Shown here piece by piece: positions 1-5,866 of a DNA stretch of 5,866 nt (positions within the stretch are counted from its first letter, which is position 1; each line of letters begins with the position of its first letter). Origin of the DNA: Caldilineae bacterium (GTDB lineage: Bacteria; Chloroflexota; Anaerolineae; J102); contig RFJM01000119.1 in the NCBI GenBank assembly GCA_003694905.1, positions 1 through 5,866 on the forward strand, written 5' to 3'. The translations under genes were made by a program, and so were the position numbers. The notes under the pieces are model-generated. The model was not told where the DNA came from, ran no database searches, and saw only the letters and a program-made list of their open reading frames with translations.

Positions 1-1
1 G

Positions 2-82
2 CGGCGGGCTGCGGAGCTCTTCGCCGCTGCCGGGGCGGAGGAAGAGGCAGAGGCTTTGAAAAATGGCAGGATAGGCGTATGA
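2..82 (+). CDS. C-terminal end of an unidentified upstream gene (partial)
   Basis: Reading frame 2 is open from the left edge to a TGA at 80-82 and gives 26 residues, Ala/Glu-rich and helix-like (contains AAELFAAAGAEEEAEALKNG), ending in RIGV. The TGA overlaps the ATG of the histidine kinase as ATGA (79-82), the usual arrangement of translationally coupled genes. Together with the kinase's weak ribosome binding site, this is the main reason to think the stretch is coding. Too little is visible to name the product. In proteobacterial arsenite oxidase loci the gene in this position can be aioX, a periplasmic binding protein, but nothing here supports or excludes that. Confidence 0.5.
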   Translation, partial: RRAAELFAAAGAEEEAEALKNGRIGV

Positions 83-2634
83 AAGGGCTTTATCCCAAGC
101 TCATGTTGCTGGTCGGCGGCGTCTTTGTCATTGCCATGACGGCCATCCTCGCTTTCGTCTACGTCTCGGGAAGACGGCAGATCGAGCAAGAGGGCCTGGC
201 CCGGGCAGAAACCCTGAACCGTATGGCCTTTGAAGCCCTCTACGCCTCGATGCGCCAGGGGGGTGGTCGAGAGGGCAACCGCCGCGTCATCGAACGCTTG
301 CAGCAGGTGGGGGCCTTCACCCAATTGCGGGTGGTGAAGGGAGACCCGGTCATCCGGCAGTTCGGAGCGTCAGAAGAGGAGCTGCCACGGGACGCGCTGG
401 AACGACGCGCTCTGGCCGGGGAAGAGGTGCGGGAAGTGCGCCGGGAGGATGGCTACCGGGTGGTACGTTACGTGACCCCGCTGCGTGTACAGCCTGAATG
501 CCAGCGCTGTCATCAAGCGGCGCTGGGTGCCATCAACGGGGTCATTTCCATCGAGGTCTCCCTGCGGGAGTACGAAAGCGCCCTGCGACACCAGCGCGAC
601 GTCCTGCTCCTCGTGCTGGCGAGCGGACTGCTGGCGCTGGACACGATCACCTTTTACGGTTTGCAGCGTCTGGTGCTCCGCCCTGTACAGGAGATCCAGC
701 GCGGTGCTGCGGCGATCGCAGAAGGGAACCTGGACTATCGCCTGGAGGTACACACCGGCGATGAGCTGGAGGCCCTGGCGCAGGGGTTCAACCATATGGC
801 GGCTCAACTCCAGGAATCCTACGCCAGCCTGGAACAGAAGGTGGCGGAGCGTACCCGGGAGCTGCGTGCCCTGAACCAGATCGCCAAGACGGTGAACCGC
901 TCCCTGAACCTGGAGGAGACTCTCCCAGAGGTATTGGCCCAAGTGGTGCAGCTGACGGGCGCCGAAGCCGCCGACATCCGGGTGGTCCAGGACGGGGTAT
1001 TGAGCGTGCAGGCCAGTTGCGGGGTCTCCCCCGGCTTCCTCGAAAAAGATGGACTGCGTCCTCTGGGCTACTGCCTGTGTGGTATGGCCGCCCAGGAAGG
1101 GAAGCCCCAGATCGCCCACGACCTGTTGCAGGGGCATCCAGAGGCCGTGCCGTGTCTGAGCGAAGGCTTTCGCTCCAGCCTCAGCGTGCCGGTATTGGCC
1201 AAGGATCAGGTGGTGGGGGTCATTCACCTGGCCAGTCCCCGCCCTCACGCCTTCAACGGCCAGCACGAAGCCATCCTCGCCGCCGTGGGCCAGCACGTGG
1301 GCCTGGCCATCGAGAAGGCCCATTTGCTGGAAGGGGAACGCGCCCAGCGCCAGCTCGCCGAGACCCTGCGCCAGGCCTCTCAGACCCTCAGCGCCAGCCT
1401 GGATTTGGACACGGTGTTGCACACGCTCCTGGAGCAGCTAGGACAGGTACTGGTCGTGGATGCGGGGCTCATCCTGCTCCGGGAAGGGGACAACCTGCGC
1501 GTTGCCGCGGTGCGCGGCCGGCCGGAGCTGGGCATGGACCGCCTGCTGGGGTATCGGTTGCCCGTTACGGCAAAGGAGGACTTCTGGTGGGTCATCCGGG
1601 AGAAGCGGGCGCTCACCTTCTGCCAACCGGGACGCACCCCGCCCTTTGCGGGTGGGTTCCGGCCCATCGAGGAGGTGAACTGGTGCCTGGTGGTGCCCCT
1701 GCTGCGCGGGGATGAGGCTGTTGGCCTGTTGGCCTTGGAGCAGTTGGACCACTGCTACGACGAGGAGGAAGAGCCCCAGATCGCCATGGCCTTTGCGAAC
1801 CATGCCGTGATGGCCATCGAAAACGCCCGCCTGTACGCCGAGATCAAGGCGCTGAACGAGGAATTGGAGGCCCGGGTGGAGCGCCGTACCCAGGAACTGA
1901 ACGAGGCCCGGGAGGCCCTGGCCCGCCAGGCGGACCAACTCCGCCACCTGTTGAACAAGACCATCCGCATCCAGGAGGAAGAGCGGGATCGCATCGCCCA
2001 GGACATCCATGACGGCGTTTCCCAGTTGATCATGGGCGCACTGTACGAGACCCAGGCGGCCAAGGTGAGCCTGGTGGAACGCCCGGAGGTGGCCCAGGAA
2101 AAGCTCCACAACGCTCAGGAAATCCTCAGGCAGGTGAAGACGGAGATGCGGCGCATCATCTACGACCTGCACCCGGCGGTGCTGAGCCAATCGGGACTGG
2201 TCTCGGCGCTTCAAACCTATAGGGCTGACTATCAGACCCACACCGGGATTCACTGCATCCTGAGCGCGTCCGGCCCGGTCCGGCGCCTGGCTCCTGAGCA
2301 AGAACGGGCGGTGTACCGGATCATCCAGGAAGCCCTCCACAACGTCGCCCAACATGCCGGCGCCGATCAGGTGGCGATAACGCTGGCCTTCACCCCAGAG
2401 AGGCTGACCGTCACCGTGGAAGATAACGGTTGTGGTTTTGATGAGCAAGCCATCCTGAACGACTCCTATGGTCACCTGGGATTGGTGAGTATGCGGGAGC
2501 GCGCCCAGAGCATCGGTGGCCGGTTGGAGGTCCATTCACGGCCAGGACGGGGCACCCGCATCGTCGTCCAGATGCCCATTGGCGATCACGTCGGAGGTGA
2601 AGTCCATGAAACGGATCAGGGTTCTCATCGCTGA
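79..2634 (+). CDS. Membrane sensor histidine kinase: CxxCH sensor, HAMP, two GAF domains, HisKA_3, HATPase
   Basis: An 851-residue two-component sensor kinase that should autophosphorylate and pass phosphate to the response regulator encoded next. Seen: TM helix 1 at about residues 8-30; an extracytoplasmic domain at 31-172 ending in a haem-c-type motif C141-Q-R-C144-H145; TM helix 2 at about 174-198; HAMP at about 197-248; a short coiled coil; GAF1 at about 270-415 with cysteines at 314, 332, 334 and 359; GAF2 at about 430-585; a coiled coil at 586-630; a HisKA_3 dimerisation domain with phosphoacceptor H644 (DIHDGVSQL); and HATPase_c with N-box E751-ALHN755, D782-NGCG and a GRGT box near 823. 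The sensor resembles the Tll0287-like/DUF3365 and haem-PAS type found in Geobacter chemoreceptors (family knowledge). The start is fixed by the ATGA overlap with the upstream frame. No earlier ATG, GTG or TTG lies in frame, and the ribosome binding site is weak, which suggests coupling. The ligand is unknown; redox state or arsenite is inferred from the neighbours. Confidence 0.93.
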   Translation: MKGLYPKLMLLVGGVFVIAMTAILAFVYVSGRRQIEQEGLARAETLNRMAFEALYASMRQGGGREGNRRVIERLQQVGAFTQLRVVKGDPVIRQFGASEEELPRDALERRALAGEEVREVRREDGYRVVRYVTPLRVQPECQRCHQAALGAINGVISIEVSLREYESALRHQRDVLLLVLASGLLALDTITFYGLQRLVLRPVQEIQRGAAAIAEGNLDYRLEVHTGDELEALAQGFNHMAAQLQESYASLEQKVAERTRELRALNQIAKTVNRSLNLEETLPEVLAQVVQLTGAEAADIRVVQDGVLSVQASCGVSPGFLEKDGLRPLGYCLCGMAAQEGKPQIAHDLLQGHPEAVPCLSEGFRSSLSVPVLAKDQVVGVIHLASPRPHAFNGQHEAILAAVGQHVGLAIEKAHLLEGERAQRQLAETLRQASQTLSASLDLDTVLHTLLEQLGQVLVVDAGLILLREGDNLRVAAVRGRPELGMDRLLGYRLPVTAKEDFWWVIREKRALTFCQPGRTPPFAGGFRPIEEVNWCLVVPLLRGDEAVGLLALEQLDHCYDEEEEPQIAMAFANHAVMAIENARLYAEIKALNEELEARVERRTQELNEAREALARQADQLRHLLNKTIRIQEEERDRIAQDIHDGVSQLIMGALYETQAAKVSLVERPEVAQEKLHNAQEILRQVKTEMRRIIYDLHPAVLSQSGLVSALQTYRADYQTHTGIHCILSASGPVRRLAPEQERAVYRIIQEALHNVAQHAGADQVAITLAFTPERLTVTVEDNGCGFDEQAILNDSYGHLGLVSMRERAQSIGGRLEVHSRPGRGTRIVVQMPIGDHVGGEVHETDQGSHR
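2593..2600 (+). promoter_or_regulatory. Ribosome binding site deciding the response regulator start
   Basis: GGAGGTGA lies 5 bases before the ATG at 2606, inside the 3' end of the kinase gene. It selects 2606 over the in-frame start at 2516, which would add 30 residues with no homology to a receiver domain. Confidence 0.8.
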
Positions 2635-3247
2635 CGACCATCCCATCGTGCGTCAGGGCATTCGTAGCCTGTTGAGCCAGTATGACGATCTGGAAGTGGC
2701 CGGCGAGGCCGGGACGGGGCCGGCGGTGCTGGAACAGGTCGCCAGGATACAGCCGGATGTGGTGCTGCTGGACATCCGTATGGCCGGCGCCAACGGCATC
2801 GAAATTGCCCGAGAACTCCGACGAACGCGCCCCGAGACCCGCATCATCATCCTGACCACCTACGATGACGAAGAATACCTCTTCGGCGCCCTGCAGGTCG
2901 GTGCCCATGCCTACCTGCTCAAAGACGTCTCGCTGGACACGCTACCGGCGGCGATCCGCGCCATCCACCGGGGTGAAAGGCTCTTGAGCCCGCTGCTCGT
3001 TGACAAGGTGTTGCGTGAATTCCAGAATCTGGCCACCGAGAAGCTGCGCCGCGATGCCGGCCTCTCTGAGGCAGAGTTGGCCATCTTGAAACGCATCGCC
3101 GATGGGGCGACCAACCGAGAGATCGCTCAGGAATTCTACTGGAGCGAAGTCACCGTCAAGAAGAAAGTTCAGGAGATCCTAGACAAGCTCGGCGCGGTGA
3201 ACCGGACCCAGGCCGTCGTCATCGCAATACGCAAGGGGCTCATTTAG
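2606..3247 (+). CDS. NarL/LuxR-family response regulator
   Basis: A 213-residue DNA-binding response regulator, the probable partner of the kinase it overlaps by 29 bases. The receiver domain (about 1-120) begins MKRIRVLIADDHP and shows the acidic pair D10/D11, phosphoacceptor D56 (VVLLD), T84/T85, Y103 and K106, so it should be phosphorylated normally. A linker at about 121-150 leads to a LuxR-type helix-turn-helix at 151-213 (GLSEAELAILKRIADG, then NREIAQ, then the recognition helix, then NRTQAV). The recognition helix reads EVTVKKKVQEIL, where most family members have TVKxH. The Arg of the usual L-T-x-R-E motif is Ala (A156). This helix is therefore lysine-rich and may read an unusual operator. 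The likely target is the aioBA promoter region directly downstream; that is inference from position. The family is certain; no specific gene name is justified. Confidence 0.95.
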   Translation: MKRIRVLIADDHPIVRQGIRSLLSQYDDLEVAGEAGTGPAVLEQVARIQPDVVLLDIRMAGANGIEIARELRRTRPETRIIILTTYDDEEYLFGALQVGAHAYLLKDVSLDTLPAAIRAIHRGERLLSPLLVDKVLREFQNLATEKLRRDAGLSEAELAILKRIADGATNREIAQEFYWSEVTVKKKVQEILDKLGAVNRTQAVVIAIRKGLI

Positions 3248-3300
3248 CCCATCCCCCCCTTTACCCCTTTATACCCCTTTGGCCCTCCAATCCTATCCTT
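3248..3300 (+). repeat. 10-bp-phased C-tract array (G-tract array on the minus strand)
   Basis: Directly after the response regulator stop the + strand is almost pure pyrimidine with regularly spaced C runs at 3253-3259, 3264-3267, 3274-3277 and 3283-3285. The clearest units are TTACCCCTTT (3261-3270) and ATACCCCTTT (3271-3280), preceded by ATCCCCCCCT (3251-3260), so the register is exactly 10 bases. On the minus strand the G runs (3, 4, 4, 7 and 3 long, loops 5, 6, 4 and 2) meet the usual G-quadruplex pattern. The array sits about 30-55 bases upstream of the candidate -35 box, so it could be a regulator-binding array, a structured DNA element or a termination signal. Confidence 0.6.
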
Positions 3301-3307
3301 TCGGGTC

Positions 3308-3336
3308 TTGAAGCCCCTCCGCTTTTCCTTTACACT
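3308..3336 (+). promoter_or_regulatory. Candidate sigma-70-type promoter for aioBA
   Basis: TTGAAG (3308-3313) and TACACT (3331-3336) each match the -35 and -10 consensus at 4 of 6 positions, with the optimal 17-base spacer. Transcription would begin near 3343 and give a leader of about 240 bases before aioB. There is no GG-N10-GC sigma-54 element at this spot, in keeping with a NarL-type rather than an AioR-type activator. The match is moderate and could be chance. Confidence 0.35.
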
Positions 3337-3403
3337 GTTACCCGAGGGCTGATCGGCAGCGTCGTTGCCCCTACCCGACAGCCACCCCGCTAACAGGCCC
3401 CAG

Positions 3404-3479
3404 CCAGTGCCGGAAAGAGCCGGATTCGGCCGCTCTGCTTCTGGAAAAGCAACCCTCAAAGCCTGGATTCTGGCACTGG
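3404..3479 (+). repeat. Inverted repeat in the aioB leader (12-bp stem)
   Basis: Bases 3404-3415 (CCAGTGCCGGAA) pair with 3468-3479 (TTCTGGCACTGG) through 11 Watson-Crick pairs and one G-T, enclosing 52 bases. The enclosed stretch can form two small hairpins of its own (GCCG/CGGC at 3419-3430; GCTT/AAGC at 3437-3450). It lies in non-coding sequence, so codon constraint does not explain it. It could be a leader RNA structure or a split operator. Confidence 0.45.
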
Positions 3480-3493
3480 ACCCCGATCGTCCT

Positions 3494-3539
3494 GCCGATG
3501 TAGGGAGCCTTTCCCACCGGGAGGCAACGGAACATCGGT
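3494..3539 (+). repeat. Second leader stem-loop upstream of the aioB ribosome binding site
   Basis: CCGATGT (3495-3501) pairs exactly with ACATCGG (3532-3538), extended by one G-T pair. Inside it, GCC/GGC and TCCC/GGGA (3507-3525) form a nested hairpin with a three-base loop and a two-base bulge. The structure ends 30 bases before the ribosome binding site at 3569-3576 and does not cover it. Confidence 0.4.
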
Positions 3540-3582
3540 CGGAGAACCCGAGGCCACGCGAACCCCAGAAAGGAGGGCAGCC

Positions 3583-4200
3583 ATGACAAATGCAGCGGAC
3601 GAAAAGCAGAGCACGCAGGGAGTGAGCCGCCGCGACTTTCTGCGCATGAGCGGCGCGGCCGTCGGCGGCGCCATCGTCGGAGCGGCCGCGATGCGAGCCG
3701 TCTCCGTAGCACCCGAGCCGATGGTGGTGACCCAGGAAGAAGAGGCCGCCCCTTCGGCAGGGGCGGTGACAACCACCTTCACCACAACCCTGCCCTACCC
3801 CCGTACAAAGATCGCCAACGCCAAAGAGTTGCAAGTGGGCAACCCGGTGAAGGCCACCTACCCCGATGCGCAATCCCCCATCTACGTGGTCAAATTTGGG
3901 CGGCCGGTGATGGGAGGCGTTGGCCCCGACGGAGACATCGTCGCATTTAGCCGCTTGTGCCCCCATATGGGCTGCACCCTCAAGCGGTTCAACGCCGAGG
4001 CCGGAACGTTGCTGTGCGGCTGCCATTATTCTATGTTTGACCTCAGTAAAGGCGGCATGATGGTCATCGGTCAGGCCACCGACAATTTGCCCCAGGTCGA
4101 ACTGGAATACGACGAGGGCAGCGGGGATGTCTACGCTGTTGGGGTCCGAGGACTCATCTACGGGCGACCGTTCAACGTGCTCACGACCGAGCAGGCGTGA
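3583..4200 (+). CDS. aioB: Arsenite oxidase small subunit, Tat-exported Rieske [2Fe-2S] protein
   Basis: The Rieske subunit of arsenite oxidase; it takes electrons from the large subunit and passes them to a periplasmic or membrane acceptor such as a cytochrome c. The protein is 205 residues. It has a twin-arginine signal S15-R-R-D-F-L-R21 followed by an Ala/Gly-rich hydrophobic stretch (about 22-42), so it should be exported folded, probably carrying the large subunit with it; cleavage or anchoring is undecided. After an acidic and Thr-rich linker comes the Rieske domain with cluster ligands C126/H128 and C145/H148. C131 and C147 are at the disulfide positions (absent in some AioB proteins), and S150 is at the hydrogen-bonding position. 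The C-terminal VGVRGLIYGR stretch is characteristic of AioB as I recall the family. AAAGGAGG at 3569-3576, 6 bases before the ATG, fixes the start. aioA follows after 15 bases. A general Rieske protein is the only alternative, made unlikely by the neighbour. Confidence 0.92.
   Translation: MTNAADEKQSTQGVSRRDFLRMSGAAVGGAIVGAAAMRAVSVAPEPMVVTQEEEAAPSAGAVTTTFTTTLPYPRTKIANAKELQVGNPVKATYPDAQSPIYVVKFGRPVMGGVGPDGDIVAFSRLCPHMGCTLKRFNAEAGTLLCGCHYSMFDLSKGGMMVIGQATDNLPQVELEYDEGSGDVYAVGVRGLIYGRPFNVLTTEQA
3745..3767 (+). repeat. GC-rich hairpin inside aioB, in the signal-to-Rieske linker
   Basis: CCGCCCCT (3746-3753) and AGGGGCGG (3759-3766) pair perfectly around a 5-base loop, with a G-T pair extending the stem. 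It encodes the linker (about residues 55-62) just after the Tat signal. It may be chance in GC-rich Ala/Gly codons or a translation pause site. Confidence 0.35.
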
Positions 4201-4202
4201 GG

Positions 4203-4209
4203 AAGGAGG
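4203..4209 (+). promoter_or_regulatory. Ribosome binding site deciding the aioA start
   Basis: AAGGAGG lies 6 bases before the ATG at 4216. The in-frame ATG at 4210 touches this site directly, leaving no spacer, so 4216 is the better start. Confidence 0.8.
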
Positions 4210-4215
4210 ATGACC

Positions 4216-5866
4216 ATGGCTGTGCGCATTCACCACGCAGAGGATAGGGTGCCGATCCCCCCCAGCGATGCCCAGACGTTCATTACCGTCTGTTCCTATT
4301 GCATCGTAGGATGCGGCTACAAGGTGTTCAAATGGCCGGTGGGCAAAGATGGCGGCCCTGCGCCCGATCAAAACATCTTCGGCGTGAACCTGGCCGAGCA
4401 ACAGCGGGAGCTCTCGGGGAAATGGTTCTCCCCCGCTATGCACAACGTGATCACCGACAAGGATGGCGTTCAGTACAACATCGTCATCTGGCCCGATCCC
4501 GAGTGCGTGGTCAACCGGGGCGACCATTCCGTGCGCGGCGGCACCCATGGCGACCTGGTCTACACGCCCACCGGACCGGCCCACGACCGGCTCAAATATC
4601 CGCTCATCTACCGAGGCAACGACTGGTTGCCTACCACCTGGGAGGAGGCATTGGAGCTGGGCGCTCGTGTGATCAAGGCCGTGATGGAGCGGTGGGACCA
4701 GGACCAGATCGCCATGAAGTTCTTCGACCACGGCGGTGGCGGTGGCGGCTTTGAGAACAACTGGGCTGTGGGCCGCTTCTTCTTCGATGGCGTTCAGACC
4801 AAGAGTTGCTCCATCCACAATCGGCCGGCCTATAACTCCGAGCATTTCGCCACCGGCGATGCCGGCTTCGGCGCTCTGACCAACGCCTACGTGGACGGTG
4901 AACTGGCCGACACCATTGTCATTGCCGGCGGCAATCCCTATGAATGCCAGTCCATCAACTTCATCGAGCACATGCTGCCCAATCTGACCGGAGATACCCT
5001 GGATCTGAAGAAGCAGGAATTCGGCGACCAGGAGCCGGTGGAAGCGGGCAAGATGATCATCGTGGACCCCCGGCGGACCACTACCGTCGCCATCGCCCAA
5101 GACGCCGCCGGGCCGGAGAACGTCCTGCACTTGCAGATCAACATGGGCACCGACATCGCCCTCTTCAACGCCATCGCCCGCGTGATCTACGAGAACGGTT
5201 GGCACGCCCAGGATTTCATTGATGCCCACTGCGACAAGGGAAGCTTTGAAGCCTACCTGAAAGATACGCTCCAGGTAGGCAAGAAGAGCCTGGACGAGGT
5301 GCTGAGCGAGGCCGAGCAGATCACCGGCATCAGCAGAGCCGACATCCAGAAGGCCGCGGAGTGGATTGCCAAACCCAAGGAGGGAGGCTTCAAACGGCGC
5401 ACGCTGATGTACTACGAAAAAGGGATGATCTGGGGGATGAAGAACTACGAAAACATCGGCTCCTACGCCGATCTGGCCCTGCTCACCCACAACATCGGTC
5501 GTGCGGGCACCGGATGCTCCCGCCTGGGTGGTCACCAGGAGGGCTACAGCCGACCGCCCTACCCGGGCAAGCGCCCCGGCGTGTACGTTGACAAGCACCT
5601 TAAGGAGGACGACTTCAAGGTCTTCTGGGTGGGCGGCTGCAATCCCGCCGGTGCCACGCTGGACGCCCAAGGGCTGCGTAGGACGCTGGCACGCCGTACC
5701 CAGCCCGTGAGGGATGCCCTGGACCGCACCATCGGCGCACCTATGGAGGAGCGGGTGAAGGCGGTGCTGGACGCGCTGGAGAACGAGAACGGGCTCTTCG
5801 TCATCGTCCAGAACATCTACCCCATCGAGACCATGCGCTACGCCCACCTGGTCTTCCCGGCAGCCC
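4216..5866 (+). CDS. aioA: Arsenite oxidase large subunit, molybdopterin enzyme (3' end cut by window)
   Basis: The catalytic subunit that oxidises arsenite to arsenate at a bis-molybdopterin Mo centre and passes electrons through a 3Fe-4S cluster to the Rieske subunit. There are 550 codons before the window ends, of a family usually a little over 800. Seen: C26-X2-C29-X3-C33 (VCSYCIVGCGYKVFKWP) and S105 in SVRGG where other DMSO-reductase-family members have a fourth Cys, the AioA signature for 3Fe-4S; a FDHGGGGGGFENNW loop (170-182); IHNRPAYNSE with H201 and E209; A205 at the non-ligating Mo position; and R436/H440 in RLGGHQEGYSRPPYPG. H201, E209, R436 and H440 match A. faecalis H195, E203, R419 and H423. 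No signal peptide of its own, as expected for export with AioB. It shares an operon with aioB. Iodate reductase (IdrA) is the nearest alternative family; the complete arsenite pocket argues against it, though flanking residues (TKSCS before IHNRP, EHFATGDAGFG after) differ from the forms I recall. Confidence 0.93.
   Translation, partial: MAVRIHHAEDRVPIPPSDAQTFITVCSYCIVGCGYKVFKWPVGKDGGPAPDQNIFGVNLAEQQRELSGKWFSPAMHNVITDKDGVQYNIVIWPDPECVVNRGDHSVRGGTHGDLVYTPTGPAHDRLKYPLIYRGNDWLPTTWEEALELGARVIKAVMERWDQDQIAMKFFDHGGGGGGFENNWAVGRFFFDGVQTKSCSIHNRPAYNSEHFATGDAGFGALTNAYVDGELADTIVIAGGNPYECQSINFIEHMLPNLTGDTLDLKKQEFGDQEPVEAGKMIIVDPRRTTTVAIAQDAAGPENVLHLQINMGTDIALFNAIARVIYENGWHAQDFIDAHCDKGSFEAYLKDTLQVGKKSLDEVLSEAEQITGISRADIQKAAEWIAKPKEGGFKRRTLMYYEKGMIWGMKNYENIGSYADLALLTHNIGRAGTGCSRLGGHQEGYSRPPYPGKRPGVYVDKHLKEDDFKVFWVGGCNPAGATLDAQGLRRTLARRTQPVRDALDRTIGAPMEERVKAVLDALENENGLFVIVQNIYPIETMRYAHLVFPAA

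Larger units (their letters stand above)
3248..3340 (+). terminator. Possible Rho-dependent termination region after the kinase-regulator operon
   Basis: The transcript downstream of the stop codon would be very C-rich and G-poor with many YC dinucleotides, the character of Rho loading (rut) sites. No convincing intrinsic terminator is visible: the only hairpin near a T tract (GGG at 3303-3305 with CCC at 3314-3316) is three to four pairs long. This is compositional evidence only, and the same stretch also fits a regulatory array. Confidence 0.3.

Noticed and set aside
370..2535. Two long antisense frames opposite the kinase (370-1422 and 1438-2535)
   Set aside because: Shadows of the kinase gene; Gln/His/Leu-rich composition, no domain and no credible ribosome binding site.
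2516..2605. N-terminal extension of the response regulator from an upstream ATG
   Set aside because: The added residues do not resemble a receiver domain and the ribosome binding site points to 2606.
3303..3326. Possible intrinsic terminator (GGG/CCC hairpin before a T-rich run)
   Set aside because: Stem of only three to four pairs and the T run is interrupted and several bases away.
3365..3586. Small + strand frame of 73 codons in the leader before aioB
   Set aside because: TTG start without a ribosome binding site, Pro/Arg-rich translation without a recognisable feature, and it coincides with the inverted repeats. The overlap with the aioB ATG is intriguing but not enough.
4299..4754. Alternative-frame + strand frames within aioA (also 4463-4672, 4944-5222, 5361-5710)
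   Set aside because: Overlap the aioA frame, whose cofactor and substrate motifs are continuous; Arg/Pro/Gly-rich translations typical of frame shadows.
3244..5847. Very long open frame (867 codons) antisense to aioB and aioA
   Set aside because: It lies opposite well-supported genes with matching family motifs, runs on through the non-coding leader, and its translation shows no recognisable domain. It is explained by GC-rich codon bias leaving few stops on the opposite strand.

Overview
This is a GC-rich (about 60%) bacterial window in which every supported gene lies on the + strand. It reads as an arsenic-respiration or detoxification locus. From left to right it holds: the last codons of an unidentified gene (to 82); a large membrane histidine kinase (79-2634) with a haem-c-like CxxCH motif in its extracytoplasmic sensor; a NarL/LuxR-type response regulator (2606-3247); a 335-base gene-free stretch with a phased C-tract array, a candidate promoter and a leader rich in inverted repeats (3248-3582); a Tat-exported Rieske protein, the arsenite oxidase small subunit aioB (3583-4200); and the first 550 codons of the molybdenum large subunit aioA (4216 to the window end, truncated there).

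The first three genes overlap (ATGA at 79-82; 29 bases at 2606-2634) and look like one translationally coupled transcript. aioB and aioA are 15 bases apart and form a second unit. All four residues known from the Alcaligenes faecalis enzyme to line the arsenite pocket are present in aioA (H201, E209, R436, H440). So are the CX2CX3C motif and the serine (S105) typical of its 3Fe-4S site, and the alanine (A205) at the position where relatives use a Mo ligand. The catalytic assignment is therefore firm, although the C-terminus cannot be seen.

The most notable point is regulatory. In well-studied Proteobacteria aioBA is controlled by AioX (arsenite-binding protein), AioS (kinase) and AioR (sigma-54 activator). 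Here the neighbouring pair is of a different kind: a HisKA_3/NarL-type pair whose kinase carries a CxxCH sensor next to the membrane and a cysteine-rich GAF domain. The inference is that this pair senses redox state or arsenite and controls aioBA through the intergenic region. That link rests on position only.

The organism is not certain. Domain style (HAMP plus two GAF domains plus HisKA_3), GC content and an aioBA order with a Tat-type Rieske subunit would suit a Chloroflexota member, but this is a guess from general character and no marker gene is present.
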